A DNA stretch of 59,864 bases, taken from contig NZ_SMKU01000014.1 of the NCBI RefSeq assembly GCF_004349215.1, positions 1-59,864 on the forward strand. Reading direction: 5' to 3'. A model generated the notes under the pieces. That model had not been told where the DNA came from. It saw nothing but the letters and a program-made list of their open reading frames with translations, and made no database searches. Shown here in pieces: positions 44,404 to 53,670 of the stretch. The DNA comes from Actinomadura rubrisoli. Its GTDB lineage: Bacteria; Actinomycetota; Actinomycetes; Streptosporangiales; Streptosporangiaceae. The position numbers were made by a program, and so were the translations under genes. Numbering within the stretch: the stretch's first letter is position 1; every line of letters begins with the position of its first letter.

Positions 44404-45200
44404 TGCCCTCCGTTCTTGCCCACGGCCCGGCGGTAGGTCGCCGCGCCGTCGGAGAGGACGTCGCTTCGGGCCTGGATCTGCGCGCGGACGTCCTCGCCGT
44501 AGTGCAGCGCCGTGGTCCAGTCCGAGATGTGCTGGGGGATCTCGTGCAGCGCCCGCTTCGACCAGTCGAGGCTGACCGGGTCGAACCGCGCGACACCGCG
44601 GGCGAGCTCGACGGCGGCGTCGGCGAGCTCGGCCAGCGGGACCGCCTCGTTGACGAGTCCCCACTCAGCGGCGGTGGTGCCGCTGATGCGCTTGGTGGTC
44701 AGCACCATCCAGGCCGCGCGCTTCGGCGAGAGACGCAGCTGGGTCGACGGCCCGGCGAGCCCGGGGTACAGGCCGAACCCGAGCTCCGGCATGCCGAGCT
44801 GGGCCTCGTGCGCCGCGATGGCGAGGTCGGAGGAGTTGACCAGCGTGACGCCCCCGCCGAGAGCGAACCCGTTGACCGCCGCGATGACGACCGCGGGATG
44901 GTGCCGGATCTTCTCCTGGACCGAGTGCCAGCTCGTCCGCCTGCCCTCGACCGTGTCGTCGGCCCCGGTACCCTCCTCGCCCGCCTCCTTGAGGTCGACA
45001 CCCGAGCAGAAGGCGGTGCCGGCACCGGTCAGGATGATGACCCTCGCCGTCCCGTGGCAGGCGTCGAGGGCGTCCAGCAGCGCCGACCTCGCGGCGCGGC
45101 TCATCGCGTTGCGCTTCTCCGGCCGGTTGAGGGTGATTCGCGCGACGCCGTCGCCGAGGTCCTCGTGCAGGACGAGCTGTTCGTTCGCGTGCGCGCTCAC
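44400..45200 (-). CDS. crotonase-family protein (enoyl-CoA hydratase-like)
   Basis: A 266-residue crotonase. FCSGVDLKEAG and NGFALGGGVTLVNSSDLAIA form the CoA/oxyanion site, and GMPELGFGLYPG carries the second glutamate. The first catalytic Glu of classical hydratases (in GGGxE) is replaced by Thr here, so hydration is not assured; isomerase or hydrolase activity is possible. The GTG start overlaps the DUF35 gene stop (GTGA). Confidence 0.85.
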   Translation of the reverse strand: MSAHANEQLVLHEDLGDGVARITLNRPEKRNAMSRAARSALLDALDACHGTARVIILTGAGTAFCSGVDLKEAGEEGTGADDTVEGRRTSWHSVQEKIRHHPAVVIAAVNGFALGGGVTLVNSSDLAIAAHEAQLGMPELGFGLYPGLAGPSTQLRLSPKRAAWMVLTTKRISGTTAAEWGLVNEAVPLAELADAAVELARGVARFDPVSLDWSKRALHEIPQHISDWTTALHYGEDVRAQIQARSDVLSDGAATYRRAVGKNGGQ

Positions 45201-45625
45201 TTGGCGGCCTCCGGGTGCTCGACGGCGAACTTGAGGATCGTCCGCTCGCTGAAGCCGGGCTGGAACACGGCGCGGACGGGCAGGTCGAGGGCGAGCTCCT
45301 CCGGCGCCTCGACGAGCGTGCTGATGACGGCCGGACCCTCGTCGAGCTTGATGTAGGCCACCAGGTACGGCCTGACCTCGTCGAATTCGCTGAAGTACCT
45401 CTGGTGCATCCTGATCCAGGACCACAGCCGCCCCTTCCCGCTGACCTCGCGCCAGCTGAAGGAGCCGGAAAGGCAGCGCGGACACACCTCGCTGTCGGGG
45501 AAGCGGTACTCGCCGCACGCGTCGCAGGACTGCAGCCGCAGCTCGTTCTCGGCCAGGCCGTCCCAGTACGGCCGGTTCGCCGGGACGATCTCCGGCAGCA
45601 GCCGCTCGTAGCTCTCGGCGCTCAT
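45197..45625 (-). CDS. DUF35 OB-fold / zinc-ribbon protein
   Basis: A 142-residue protein. The rubredoxin-like zinc ribbon is CDACGEYRFPDSEVCPRC (about 34-51); an OB fold follows (GKGRLWSWIRM, PYLVAYIKLDEGPAVIST). DUF35 proteins are obligate partners of Ltp2-type thiolase-fold aldolases in steroid side-chain degradation. The thiolase-like partner is encoded immediately upstream with a 4-base overlap. Confidence 0.88.
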   Translation of the reverse strand: MSAESYERLLPEIVPANRPYWDGLAENELRLQSCDACGEYRFPDSEVCPRCLSGSFSWREVSGKGRLWSWIRMHQRYFSEFDEVRPYLVAYIKLDEGPAVISTLVEAPEELALDLPVRAVFQPGFSERTILKFAVEHPEAAK

Positions 45626-46773
45626 CGCGCGGCCGCCTCGTCGTTGGTGAGGATGTGCGAGGTGACGATCGGCGACGCGCACATGTACTGCACCGTCGCG
45701 CATCCGGGCACCTGCCTGGCACCCGCCTCGCCGCGCAGCTGGCGCACCGACTCGACGTGGTGCGCCCAGCCCTGCATGTAGCTCTCGCTGGTGTGCCCGC
45801 CTGCCGTGTTCAGCGGGCGCGGGCCGTCGTGGCGGATCTTCTTCTCGTCGACCCAGCGCCACCCTTCGCCGCGCGGCGCGTGGTTGAAGCCCTCCAAGGT
45901 GAACAGGATGGTGGGCGTGAAGTTGTCGTAGATCTGCAAGCAGTCGACCTCCTCCGGCGCGATGCCGGTCTGCTCGTACAGCCGGCTCGCCACGTCCTGG
46001 CAGGCGGAGTGGAAGAAGTCCTCCGCCGTGTAGTAGTTGGTGACGTGCGCCATGCCCGCCGTCGCGGCGACGCGCACCGGCGGCTTGCGAAGCGATCTCG
46101 CGCGCTCCATCGAGGTGACGATGAAGGCGACGGCACCGTCGTTGATGAGGCAGTAGTCGAGCAGTCGCAGCGGCTCGGCGATGAACCGGGACCCCAGGTA
46201 GTCCTCGCGGGTGATCTCCTGCTGGAGGACGGCGACCGGGTTGAGCGCGGCATGCCGGCGGTTGTTGATCGCCAGCGGCGCCAGCGCGTCCTCACCCGCC
46301 CCGTACATGTTCCGATATCGCTGGTACATCAAGGCGACGTAGGCGCCCGGCGAGGTCATGCCGTACATCTCGTCGTAGGCGGCGGTCGGGCCGCCGCCGT
46401 CGCCGCCGTACCTCACCTTCGACGACCGCCCGTTGTTGCCGTAGACGCACGCGACCACGTCGGCCATGCCGCTCCTGATCAGCGCGACGGCCTCTTGCAG
46501 GGCGATGCCGCTCATCCGCCCCGTCCCCTCAAGATCGTGGACGAAGCGAGGGTGCTTGAGGCCGGCCACGGTGGCCAGCCGCTCGTACCCCACGCGACAG
46601 GAGAGCAGGCCGTCGATCTCGTCCTTGTCGATCCCGCAGTCCTCGATCGCCTCCCGGAGGGCGCCGGCCGCCAGGGCGTAGGCGTCCCGGGGGCGATCCG
46701 TGGGGGCGTAGAGCGCGCGGAAGTCCGACTGCCCTACGCCCACGATCGCGATATCAGCTAGCTCATGCTGCAT
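45622..46773 (-). CDS. thiolase-fold lipid-transfer protein (Ltp2-like)
   Basis: A 383-residue thiolase-superfamily protein from ATG 46773 (GGAGAG upstream). ADIAIVGVGQSDF opens the fold. Where thiolases have the nucleophilic Cys (about residue 90) it reads GTGRMSGIALQEA, lacking Cys. The second half has QIYDNFTPTILFTLEGF and NTAGGHTSESYMQGW, as in Ltp2 retro-aldolases. With the DUF35 partner this suggests aldol cleavage of a beta-hydroxyacyl-CoA rather than thiolysis (inference from the Ltp2-DUF35 precedent). Confidence 0.8.
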   Translation of the reverse strand: MQHELADIAIVGVGQSDFRALYAPTDRPRDAYALAAGALREAIEDCGIDKDEIDGLLSCRVGYERLATVAGLKHPRFVHDLEGTGRMSGIALQEAVALIRSGMADVVACVYGNNGRSSKVRYGGDGGGPTAAYDEMYGMTSPGAYVALMYQRYRNMYGAGEDALAPLAINNRRHAALNPVAVLQQEITREDYLGSRFIAEPLRLLDYCLINDGAVAFIVTSMERARSLRKPPVRVAATAGMAHVTNYYTAEDFFHSACQDVASRLYEQTGIAPEEVDCLQIYDNFTPTILFTLEGFNHAPRGEGWRWVDEKKIRHDGPRPLNTAGGHTSESYMQGWAHHVESVRQLRGEAGARQVPGCATVQYMCASPIVTSHILTNDEAAAR

Positions 46774-46889
46774 GCGTCTCTCCGGTCGGTTGGCCATTGC
46801 TTGCCCGACCGAGTCGGGCACGACTTCTCGGGGTGCGCCGCCGCGCGGTCAGGCCGGGCACGCGGCGAACCGGCACCCGCCCAGGGCGG

Positions 46890-47573
46890 TCAGGCTCCCG
46901 AGGCTCGTTCTTCTTCCAGCTTCGCGACGGCCGCCAGCGCCGACTCCTTCGCGGCCTCCACGTGGTACCGGGCGAGTTGGACGGCGCGTTCGGCGTCCCG
47001 GTCCGTGATCGCCGCGACGAGGTCGCGGTACTCCTGGTCGGATCTCTCCCGGCGTCCGGGAACGCTGAGCGACAGCCGGCGCAGCGCGTGGATGCGGGCG
47101 TGCAGCGGTGCGAGGGTGGACTCCAGCAGGGCGTTCCTCGCCCCCGCCAGCAACAGCTCGTCGAAATGGTAGATCGCGGAGAGCTGGTCGTCGTCGCTCT
47201 TGCCCGGCCGCGTGAGCTTGACCAGTTCCAGGACCTCGCTGTCCGTGGCGCGCTGGACGAAGAGCGACACGGCTTCGGACTCCAGCGCCGCACGCACCTC
47301 GTAGAGCTGGCGGACGTCGTCGCTGCCGAGCACCGCCACCCGCACGCCCTTTCTGCCCGACATCTCGACGAGGCCCAGCGCTTGGAGATGGCGGACCGCC
47401 TCGCGAATCGAGGTCCTGCTCACGCCGGTGAGCTCCATGAGCTCACGCTCGGTGAGCCGGCGCCCCGGCAGCAGCGTGCCTTCGAGGATGGCCTGCCGGA
47501 CCCTGCGCACGACGAGTTGCGGAACGGTCTCCGCAGGGCGGTCGATCCGCAGGTCCGGTCCGGTCTCTGGCAT
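46890..47573 (-). CDS. GntR-family regulator (FCD type)
   Basis: A 227-residue regulator. The N-terminal winged helix is VVRRVRQAILEGTLLPGRRLTERELMELTGVSRTSIREAVRHLQALGLVEM; the C-terminal all-helical FCD ligand domain includes LYEVRAALESEAV, YHFDELLLAGARN and DAERAVQLARYHVE. AGGAG lies 5 bases before the ATG. Palindromes in its own promoter are likely binding sites. It sits directly upstream of, and co-oriented with, the catabolic operon and divergent from the ABC importer, so it probably controls both in response to a CoA ester or carboxylate. Confidence 0.9.
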   Translation of the reverse strand: MPETGPDLRIDRPAETVPQLVVRRVRQAILEGTLLPGRRLTERELMELTGVSRTSIREAVRHLQALGLVEMSGRKGVRVAVLGSDDVRQLYEVRAALESEAVSLFVQRATDSEVLELVKLTRPGKSDDDQLSAIYHFDELLLAGARNALLESTLAPLHARIHALRRLSLSVPGRRERSDQEYRDLVAAITDRDAERAVQLARYHVEAAKESALAAVAKLEEERASGA

Positions 47574-47587
47574 GCCATCTCCTCACT

Positions 47588-47628
47588 TTGTATGACGTAA
47601 TATAGTCATACCTTCGGGACGGGATCAA
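47588..47628 (-). promoter_or_regulatory. gntR promoter with overlapping palindromic operator
   Basis: On the minus strand TTGATC (47628-47623) and TATATT (47604-47599) are 18 bases apart, fitting -35 and -10 elements. GTATGAC and its complement GTCATAC (47590-47611, 8-base spacer) straddle the -10, a typical repressor operator position. Confidence 0.55.
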
Positions 47629-47631
47629 CCT

Positions 47632-47652
47632 CCGGTGCACCTAGTGCACCGG
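47632..47652. promoter_or_regulatory. perfect 9-bp hairpin/palindrome
   Basis: CCGGTGCAC and its complement GTGCACCGG are separated by 3 bases; a further GGTGCACC lies at 47662-47669. It may be a second operator, possibly for another regulator, between the divergent promoters. Confidence 0.45.
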
Positions 47653-47730
47653 CACGGTCACGGTGCACCTCAACCGCCGATGAACAGCGACAATGCCATC
47701 TTCTCGGCAGATCTTGTGCGCTCTCCACTG

Positions 47731-47770
47731 TTGACGCGGCCTAGTACGTCTGATTTGGTACGTCATACAA
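47731..47770 (+). promoter_or_regulatory. ABC importer promoter with GntR-like half-site
   Basis: TTGACG (47731-47736) is followed by T-rich TTTGGT 17 bases on as a possible -10. TACGTCATACAA (47759-47770) is the exact inverted copy of TTGTATGACGTA (47588-47599) at the gntR promoter, so one protein probably binds both and could loop the region. Confidence 0.5.
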
Positions 47771-47903
47771 ACACCACGGTCGGACAGGGTGACCTCCTGT
47801 TCACCGCACGTTCGCGGAGCACGGCACCCAAGGACACCCACCGACCTTGCTCCGGCCAACAGCTCCCATCCCACCCGCACCAGCGTCTTCCTAAGGAGGA
47901 AGG

Positions 47904-49445
47904 ATGTTGAGTCGATCGGTCGGCAAGGGGCACAGGAGAGGTCCCCGGGTGCTCGCACCCGTTGCGGCCTTCGCCATGGTCGTCAGCCCCGCGGCCGCAT
48001 GCTCCACGGGCTCGTCGGAGGGACAGGGGGGTGCGTCCGGGGGCATGCTCCGTGTCGGCGTGGTCGCCAGCACGATCTCCACCAACGACGCTTACTCCAA
48101 CCTGAGATCCCAGGACTTCTACGTCCGCAACGCCACGCTGTACGAGCCGCTCGCCCACCGCACGAAGGACGGCGGTTTCCAGTGGGCGCTCGCCACCGGC
48201 ATCACGCACAACAAGGACAACACCGAGTGGACGGTCAAGCTCCGTCCGAACGTCAAGTTCCACGACGGGAGCACGTTCGGCGCGGACGACGTCATCGCGG
48301 TCTTCAACCGGATCCTCGACAAGAAGAACGCGCTCATCGAGCGCAACTACGTCGACTTCATCGATCCGAAGGGCATCGAGAAGGTGGACGACCTGACGGT
48401 GCGGTTCAAGCTGCCCAAACCGTTCGGGCCGTTCGAGTTCGCCGTCTCCAACAGCAACATCATCTTCTATAAGAAGGGATCCAAGCCCGCGCAGGCGATG
48501 GGGACGGGTCCGTTCAGCCTCGTCTCGTTCACCGCCGGGCGGGAGACGGTCGTCAAGAGGTTCGACAACTACTGGGGGCCGAAGCCCAAGGTCGACAGGG
48601 TCAAGCTCATCAGCTTCAAGACCGCGGAGGCGTCGACCAACGCGCTGATCGGCCGCCAGATCGACGCGAGCTCCAACATCCTCCAGACCTCGCTCCCGAC
48701 GATCGAGAAGACGCCTGGCCTGAAGGTCATGAAGAGCGACGTGAACCTGAAGGTCAGCATCGGCATGCGCGCCGACACCCCGCCCTTCAACGACGTGCGC
48801 GTCCGCCAGGCGATGCGGCTGATCATCAACCGCAAGCTCGCGCTCTCCAACGCCTTCGACGGCCTCGGGGAGGTGGCGAACGACCACTCGGGCTTCGACC
48901 GCTGCCTGCCGGACGTCCCCCCGCGGGACCAGGATCTCCCCCAGGCCAAGAAGCTGCTCGCGGACGCGGGGAAGTCGAACCTCAGCATCAACCTGGAGAC
49001 CGCGGCGAACAAGCCCGGCATGCTCCAGCTGGTCCAGATCCTGGCCGAGGACGCCAAGAAGATCGGCGTGACCATCAAGGTGCAGAAGATGGAACTGGGC
49101 GCCTACCTGGAGAAGTGGGGTAAGCGGACGTTCTACACCGGGTACGACACGCGTCCTTACCTGGAGGGCGTGCCCGAAATGATCAGCAACGACGACACGC
49201 TCAACCACACGCACTGGCACGACCCGGAGTTCGAGTCGCTGGCCAAGAAGCTCTACGCCACCTCCGACGCGCAGCAGCAATGCGACATCCAGAAGAAGAT
49301 GAAGAAGATCGAATACGAGCGGGGCGCGAGCATCCTCGCCGCCACGAACCCCACGGTGAGCGTGTACTCCTCGAAGGTGCAAGGCCTCATCCCTGAATTC
49401 CCCTCGGGGAACCTGTACGACTTCACCAAGGTCACCATCGACTAA
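47904..49445 (+). CDS. ABC transporter substrate-binding lipoprotein (family 5)
   Basis: A 513-residue solute-binding protein of the oligopeptide/nickel family 5. A basic MLSRSVGKGHRRGPR leads a hydrophobic stretch and lipobox AAAC at Cys33. YEPLAHRTKDGGFQWALATG, TVKLRPNVKFHDGSTFGADDVIAVFNRIL and VRQAMRLIINRKLA are family landmarks. AAGGAGGAAGG precedes the ATG. First gene of a four-gene importer divergent from gntR; the ligand may be an amide, peptide-like or other catabolic substrate used by the neighbouring operon. Confidence 0.9.
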   Translation: MLSRSVGKGHRRGPRVLAPVAAFAMVVSPAAACSTGSSEGQGGASGGMLRVGVVASTISTNDAYSNLRSQDFYVRNATLYEPLAHRTKDGGFQWALATGITHNKDNTEWTVKLRPNVKFHDGSTFGADDVIAVFNRILDKKNALIERNYVDFIDPKGIEKVDDLTVRFKLPKPFGPFEFAVSNSNIIFYKKGSKPAQAMGTGPFSLVSFTAGRETVVKRFDNYWGPKPKVDRVKLISFKTAEASTNALIGRQIDASSNILQTSLPTIEKTPGLKVMKSDVNLKVSIGMRADTPPFNDVRVRQAMRLIINRKLALSNAFDGLGEVANDHSGFDRCLPDVPPRDQDLPQAKKLLADAGKSNLSINLETAANKPGMLQLVQILAEDAKKIGVTIKVQKMELGAYLEKWGKRTFYTGYDTRPYLEGVPEMISNDDTLNHTHWHDPEFESLAKKLYATSDAQQQCDIQKKMKKIEYERGASILAATNPTVSVYSSKVQGLIPEFPSGNLYDFTKVTID

Positions 49446-49650
49446 TGAGCAGGTAGGGCGGTGTCGCGAACCGGAGTTCGCCCTCCTCGGAGGCGAGGGG
49501 GCATCTCCGCGTTCCGCCACCGCGGAGTCGTGGCCAGGGAGCGTCTGCTCATGGCGTTCCGAGCCAGTGGCTGCCCTCGGACCGGACAGTCATGAGCAGA
49601 CACCCCCCTAGCCCAAACGACGACCGGACACGTTGAACGGGATTGTTGCA

Positions 49651-50658
49651 ATGGCTATTGAGACAACGACCGGCAACGCGGTCGAGGCCGCCCCGCCCAC
49701 GAGCCGCCCCCGGCGGGCCGCCCTCGCGTGGCCCATCGGCCGGCGTGCCCTGACGGGCGTGGTGACCTTGTGGTGCATCTCCGTCATCGTCTTCATGGCG
49801 ACACAGGCGATGCCCGGCGATGTCGCGCACATCATCCTCGGGCCCGGGGCGTCCACCGACCAGGTGGCCCAGCTGAATCAGAACCTGGGCCTCGACCAAC
49901 CGCTGCTCAGCCAGTACTGGGAATGGCTGAGGAACGTCCTCACCGGCAACATGGGCGACTCCCTGGTCAGCGGCCAACCCGTGTCCGAGCTCCTCTCCGA
50001 ACGGGTCTTCAACTCCGCGACGCTGACCGCGATAGCGATGGTCTTCATCATCCCGCTGTCCCTCGTGATCGGCCTGCTCGCGGCCGTCTTCCGCGACAAG
50101 CTGTTCGACCGGTCCTACCTGGGCACCTCGCTCGTCGTGACGGCGACCCCCGACTTCGTCATCGGCAGCCTCGTGATCGCCCTGTTCGGCACCGTCGTCT
50201 TCAAGGTCCTTCCCCCGGTCTCGCTGATCCCCCCGGGCGACGCGCCCTGGCAGCATCCGCGGCAGCTCGTGATGCCGCTCGCCGTCATGGTGCTCGTCGG
50301 GGTCACCTACCTCTCGCGCCTCGTGCGCGTCTCCTTCATCGACGTGCTGGAGAGCGAGTACGTGCAACTCGCGATCATCAAGGGCCTGTCGATGCGGCGG
50401 ATCCTGTTCCGGCACGCGCTGCCGAACGCACTCGCACCCAGCATCCCGGCGGCGAGCATCATGGCCGCCTACACCATCGCGGGCTCGGTCGTGATCGAGT
50501 ACCTGTTCGCGTACCCGGGCATCGGCTCGGCGCTCGTGGACGCCGTCGCCGGCCACGACCTGCCGATGATCCAAGCCATCATCATGCTCATGGCGGTCGC
50601 GTTCTTCTGCTTCAACCAACTCGCCGACGTGCTCGGAACCCTGAACAAGTCTCGCTAA
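49651..50658 (+). CDS. ABC transporter permease (DppB/OppB type)
   Basis: A 335-residue inner-membrane permease with about six helices; the EAA-type loop reads EYVQLAIIKGLSMRRILFRHALPNALAP. TTG 49633 and ATG 49651 are both possible; ATG gives the usual short cytoplasmic N-terminus. The 205-base gap after the binding-protein gene shows no gene. Confidence 0.9.
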   Translation: MAIETTTGNAVEAAPPTSRPRRAALAWPIGRRALTGVVTLWCISVIVFMATQAMPGDVAHIILGPGASTDQVAQLNQNLGLDQPLLSQYWEWLRNVLTGNMGDSLVSGQPVSELLSERVFNSATLTAIAMVFIIPLSLVIGLLAAVFRDKLFDRSYLGTSLVVTATPDFVIGSLVIALFGTVVFKVLPPVSLIPPGDAPWQHPRQLVMPLAVMVLVGVTYLSRLVRVSFIDVLESEYVQLAIIKGLSMRRILFRHALPNALAPSIPAASIMAAYTIAGSVVIEYLFAYPGIGSALVDAVAGHDLPMIQAIIMLMAVAFFCFNQLADVLGTLNKSR

Positions 50659-50679
50659 CAGACGAAGGAGCGTGCGGCC

Positions 50680-51555
50680 ATGATCCGAACGCGACCCAGG
50701 GAGCAGGTGGTCCAGGCTCCGCCCAGGAATCTCACCCGCCGCGTCCTGACCTCCCGTCAGACCCGGCTCGGTCTGATCATGCTGCTCGCCATGATCCTCT
50801 TCGCGATCATCGGCCCCTTCTTCGCGCCGCACTCGCCGACCGCGGTCCTCGCGAAGCCGTACGCACCGCCCGGCGACGGCCTGCTGCTCGGCGCCGACTC
50901 GCTGGGCAGGGACATCGTCTCGCGCATCCTCAGCGGCGGAGCCAACCTGACCTGGATGGCCATCGTCGCCACGTTCGGCGGCGTGACGCTCGGCACCGCC
51001 ATCGGGCTGATCGCGGCCTTCGCGGGCGGGATCGTCGACACGATCCTCATGCGGATCATCGACGTGATGCTGACGTTCCCGACGATCATCATGGCGATCC
51101 TGTTCATCTCGATGGTCGGGCCGAGCCGGGTGATCCTGGTGGTCCTGGTCGCGATCGGCCTGACGCCCGGGATGTCGCGCGTGATGCGCGGCGCGGCGCG
51201 TCCGGTGATCAGACGTGAGCACGTCATGTGGGCGCGGACGATCGGGCTCTCGTCCCGCCACATCCTCATGCGGGAGGTGCTGCCGAGCGTGACCTCCCCG
51301 CTCATGGTGGAGATCGGGCTCAGGCTCATGTGGTCGGTCGTCGGCCTCGCCTCGCTGAGCTTCCTCGGCTTCGGCGTCCAGCCACCCGCCTCCGACTGGG
51401 GGCTCATGGTCAGCGAGAACAAGGACGGCCTCGCCACCCAGCCGCTCGCGGTCTTCATTCCCGCCGCCTGCCTCGCCCTGTTCACGATCGGGGGCAATCT
51501 CTTCGCCGAAGGCGCCGCACGCGTGATCGGCCGCACTGAAGGGACGCGTTCATGA
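50680..51555 (+). CDS. ABC transporter permease (DppC/OppC type)
   Basis: A 291-residue permease. GADSLGRDIVSRIL is the typical DppC periplasmic motif, and REHVMWARTIGLSSRHILMREVLPSVTSPLMVEIG is the EAA loop. AAGGAG precedes the ATG, and the stop overlaps the ATP-binding gene (ATGA). It pairs with the preceding DppB-type permease. Confidence 0.92.
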   Translation: MIRTRPREQVVQAPPRNLTRRVLTSRQTRLGLIMLLAMILFAIIGPFFAPHSPTAVLAKPYAPPGDGLLLGADSLGRDIVSRILSGGANLTWMAIVATFGGVTLGTAIGLIAAFAGGIVDTILMRIIDVMLTFPTIIMAILFISMVGPSRVILVVLVAIGLTPGMSRVMRGAARPVIRREHVMWARTIGLSSRHILMREVLPSVTSPLMVEIGLRLMWSVVGLASLSFLGFGVQPPASDWGLMVSENKDGLATQPLAVFIPAACLALFTIGGNLFAEGAARVIGRTEGTRS

Positions 51556-53339
51556 AGGCGGTCGAAGTCACCGGACTCACCGTTGCCCTCGACGACGGCA
51601 GCGTGATCGCCGACGACGTGTCCTTCGGCCTGGAGAGCGGCCAGGTCATGGGTCTCGTCGGCGAGTCGGGCTCGGGAAAGAGCACGGTCGCGCTCGCACT
51701 GCTCGGCTTCGCCAAGGCCGGTGCGAACATCACCGGCGGCAAGGTCGTGGTGGGCGGTGTCGACCTGCTCGCGCTCGCACCGAACGAGTTGCGCGAAGCG
51801 CGCCAGAAGCTCATCGGCTTCGTGCCCCAGGACCCCGCGACGGCGCTCAACCCGGCGATGAGGATCGGCACCCAGCTGACCGAGGGAATGCCCGGTACCA
51901 AGAAGGAGAACCTGCCGAGGATCCGCCAAGTCCTCGAAACCGTCGGCCTGCCCTCGGACGACGCCTTCCTGCGACGCCACCCCCAAGAGCTCTCGGGCGG
52001 CCAGCAGCAGCGAGTGGCGATCGCCATGGCCGTGGGCAAGGGACCGAAGCTGATCGTCTTCGACGAGCCCACGACCGGCCTGGACGTCTCCACCCAGGCG
52101 AGGGTCCTGGAGATGGTCGCCCGTCTCTGCGCGGACAACGGCATGGCCGCCGTCTTCGTCTCGCACGACCTCGCGGTCGTCGGCGCCGTCGGCGACCTGG
52201 TGACCGTGATGTACGGCGGGCAGATCCTGGAGACCGGATCGCGCGAGGAGGTCCTGCTCTCCGCCGCACACCCCTACTCCATCGCGCTGCTCGAATCGGT
52301 CCCGTCGACACGTCAGCGGTTGCCGCTCGTCTCCATCCCCGGTCGGGCGCCGGCGGCCGGAGCCGAGTTCGACGGCTGCGTGTTCGCCGACCGCTGCGCG
52401 TTCGTCGAGGACCGCTGCCGTGACTCCGCGCCCCCGCTACTCGTCACGTCCACGGGAAGCGCGGCACGCTGCGTCCGTGTCGACCACGTTCGGCAGAACC
52501 AGACGTGCCTGGTCAAGGAGCCCCTGCGACGTGTCGAGAGCAGAGGGGAGGACAGCGCGTCCGTCCTCAGCGTCCGGGATCTGAACGCCTCCTACGACCG
52601 AACCCAGGTCTTGTTCGACATCTCCTTCACCGTCGCTCCCGGCGAGTGCCTAGGGGTCGTGGGCGAATCGGGCAGCGGCAAGACGACCATGTCCCGCTGC
52701 CTGATCGGGCTCCACGAGGAGCAGTCCGGCAGCTTCGAGATGAATGGGAAGCCGCTTCCGCCACGGTTGCGGGACCGGAGCAAGGCCGTCAAACAGCAGC
52801 TCCAGTACGTCTTCCAGAACCCCTACGGTTCGCTGAACCCCCGCGAGACCGTCGCGACCGCGGTGGTGGTACCGCTGAAGCACTTCTACGGAGAACGGGG
52901 CAAGGCCGCCCGCAACAGGGCCAAGGAGGCCCTTGAGCGCGTGGAGATCCCGTGGCGGCTCGCGGACCGCTACCCCGCCGAGCTGTCGGGCGGCCAACGC
53001 CAGCGGGTGGCCATCGCCCGTGCCCTTGCCTGCAACCCTTCGCTGCTGATCTGCGACGAGGTCACCTCGGGTCTCGACGTCTCCGTCCAGGCATCCGTCG
53101 TCGAACTGCTCCGCACGCTGCAGGACGACGGGCTGAGCATGATCTTCATCACCCACAACCTCGCCGTGGTGCGCAGCATCGGCGACCGCGTCGTCGTCCT
53201 GAGCCAGGGGCGCGTCGTGGAGTCGGGAGCGGTCGAGTCGGTGCTCACCTCACCGCAGCACGCCTACACCCGCGGGCTCCTCGCCGACACACTCGACGTC
53301 GACCGTCCCGACACCGAGACGAGCGACCTCCCAGGATGA
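51552..53339 (+). CDS. fused ABC ATP-binding protein (DppD-DppF type)
   Basis: A 595-residue protein with two complete nucleotide-binding domains. The first has Walker [10 protein letters not shown] (about 37-45), signature [12 protein letters not shown] and Walker [13 protein letters not shown], followed by the Cys-rich oligopeptide-transporter tail ([14 protein letters not shown]). The second has GESGSGKTT (about 375), [12 protein letters not shown] and [12 protein letters not shown]. The fusion replaces the usual separate DppD and DppF subunits and completes the importer. Confidence 0.93.
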   Translation: MKAVEVTGLTVALDDGSVIADDVSFGLESGQVMGLVGESGSGKSTVALALLGFAKAGANITGGKVVVGGVDLLALAPNELREARQKLIGFVPQDPATALNPAMRIGTQLTEGMPGTKKENLPRIRQVLETVGLPSDDAFLRRHPQELSGGQQQRVAIAMAVGKGPKLIVFDEPTTGLDVSTQARVLEMVARLCADNGMAAVFVSHDLAVVGAVGDLVTVMYGGQILETGSREEVLLSAAHPYSIALLESVPSTRQRLPLVSIPGRAPAAGAEFDGCVFADRCAFVEDRCRDSAPPLLVTSTGSAARCVRVDHVRQNQTCLVKEPLRRVESRGEDSASVLSVRDLNASYDRTQVLFDISFTVAPGECLGVVGESGSGKTTMSRCLIGLHEEQSGSFEMNGKPLPPRLRDRSKAVKQQLQYVFQNPYGSLNPRETVATAVVVPLKHFYGERGKAARNRAKEALERVEIPWRLADRYPAELSGGQRQRVAIARALACNPSLLICDEVTSGLDVSVQASVVELLRTLQDDGLSMIFITHNLAVVRSIGDRVVVLSQGRVVESGAVESVLTSPQHAYTRGLLADTLDVDRPDTETSDLPG

Positions 53340-53611
53340 GCCCGGCGCCCACGAGCGGGAAGTGGTGATGGCATCGCCGGAAGTCAGGCCGCGGCGGTGT
53401 TCCTCCACGACCAGCACCCACTGGAAGACCTCGTCGCCGCCGTCATCGCGCAGGCCCAGCAGGCCCCACCAACGCTGGACTTCAGCGCAGAGGCGGACAT
53501 CCTGGTCTCCGCCGCAGTGTCTCTCGGCTCCGCCAGGGGCCGCACCCCGGTAGGCAACGACGCGGGACGCGCCACATGCTCGCGGAGCGCGAGTGCTAGC
53601 AGAGCAGCGTG
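53340..53611 (+). other. gap after the ABC operon, possible gene remnant
   Basis: One + frame from about 53370 (GIAGSQAAAVFLHDQHPLEDLVAAVIAQAQQAP and on to SLGSARGR near 53540) has coding-like composition but no start. It could be the tail of a lost gene. Nothing recognisable otherwise. Confidence 0.2.
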
Positions 53612-53655
53612 GGCGGGGCGGTGTTGCGGGCCGAGGCCCACAACACCGCCCCGCC
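53612..53655. terminator. long GC hairpin between convergent genes
   Basis: A 15-bp stem (arms GGCGGGGCGGTGTTG and complement), one mismatch, then 5 more pairs around a GA loop. It lies between the rightward ABC operon and the leftward NmrA-like gene and probably terminates transcription both ways. Confidence 0.65.
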
Positions 53656-53670
53656 GCATGTCGTCGGCGG

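Noticed and set aside
42436..44436. 666-codon + strand frame across the CaiB, amidohydrolase and EthD genes
   Set aside because: Spans three genes with clear family motifs on the minus strand; composition is that of an antisense shadow.
45622..46773. Ordinary acetyl-CoA acetyltransferase
   Set aside because: The nucleophilic Cys is absent and the DUF35 partner and GGHTSESY motif fit the Ltp2-like group better.
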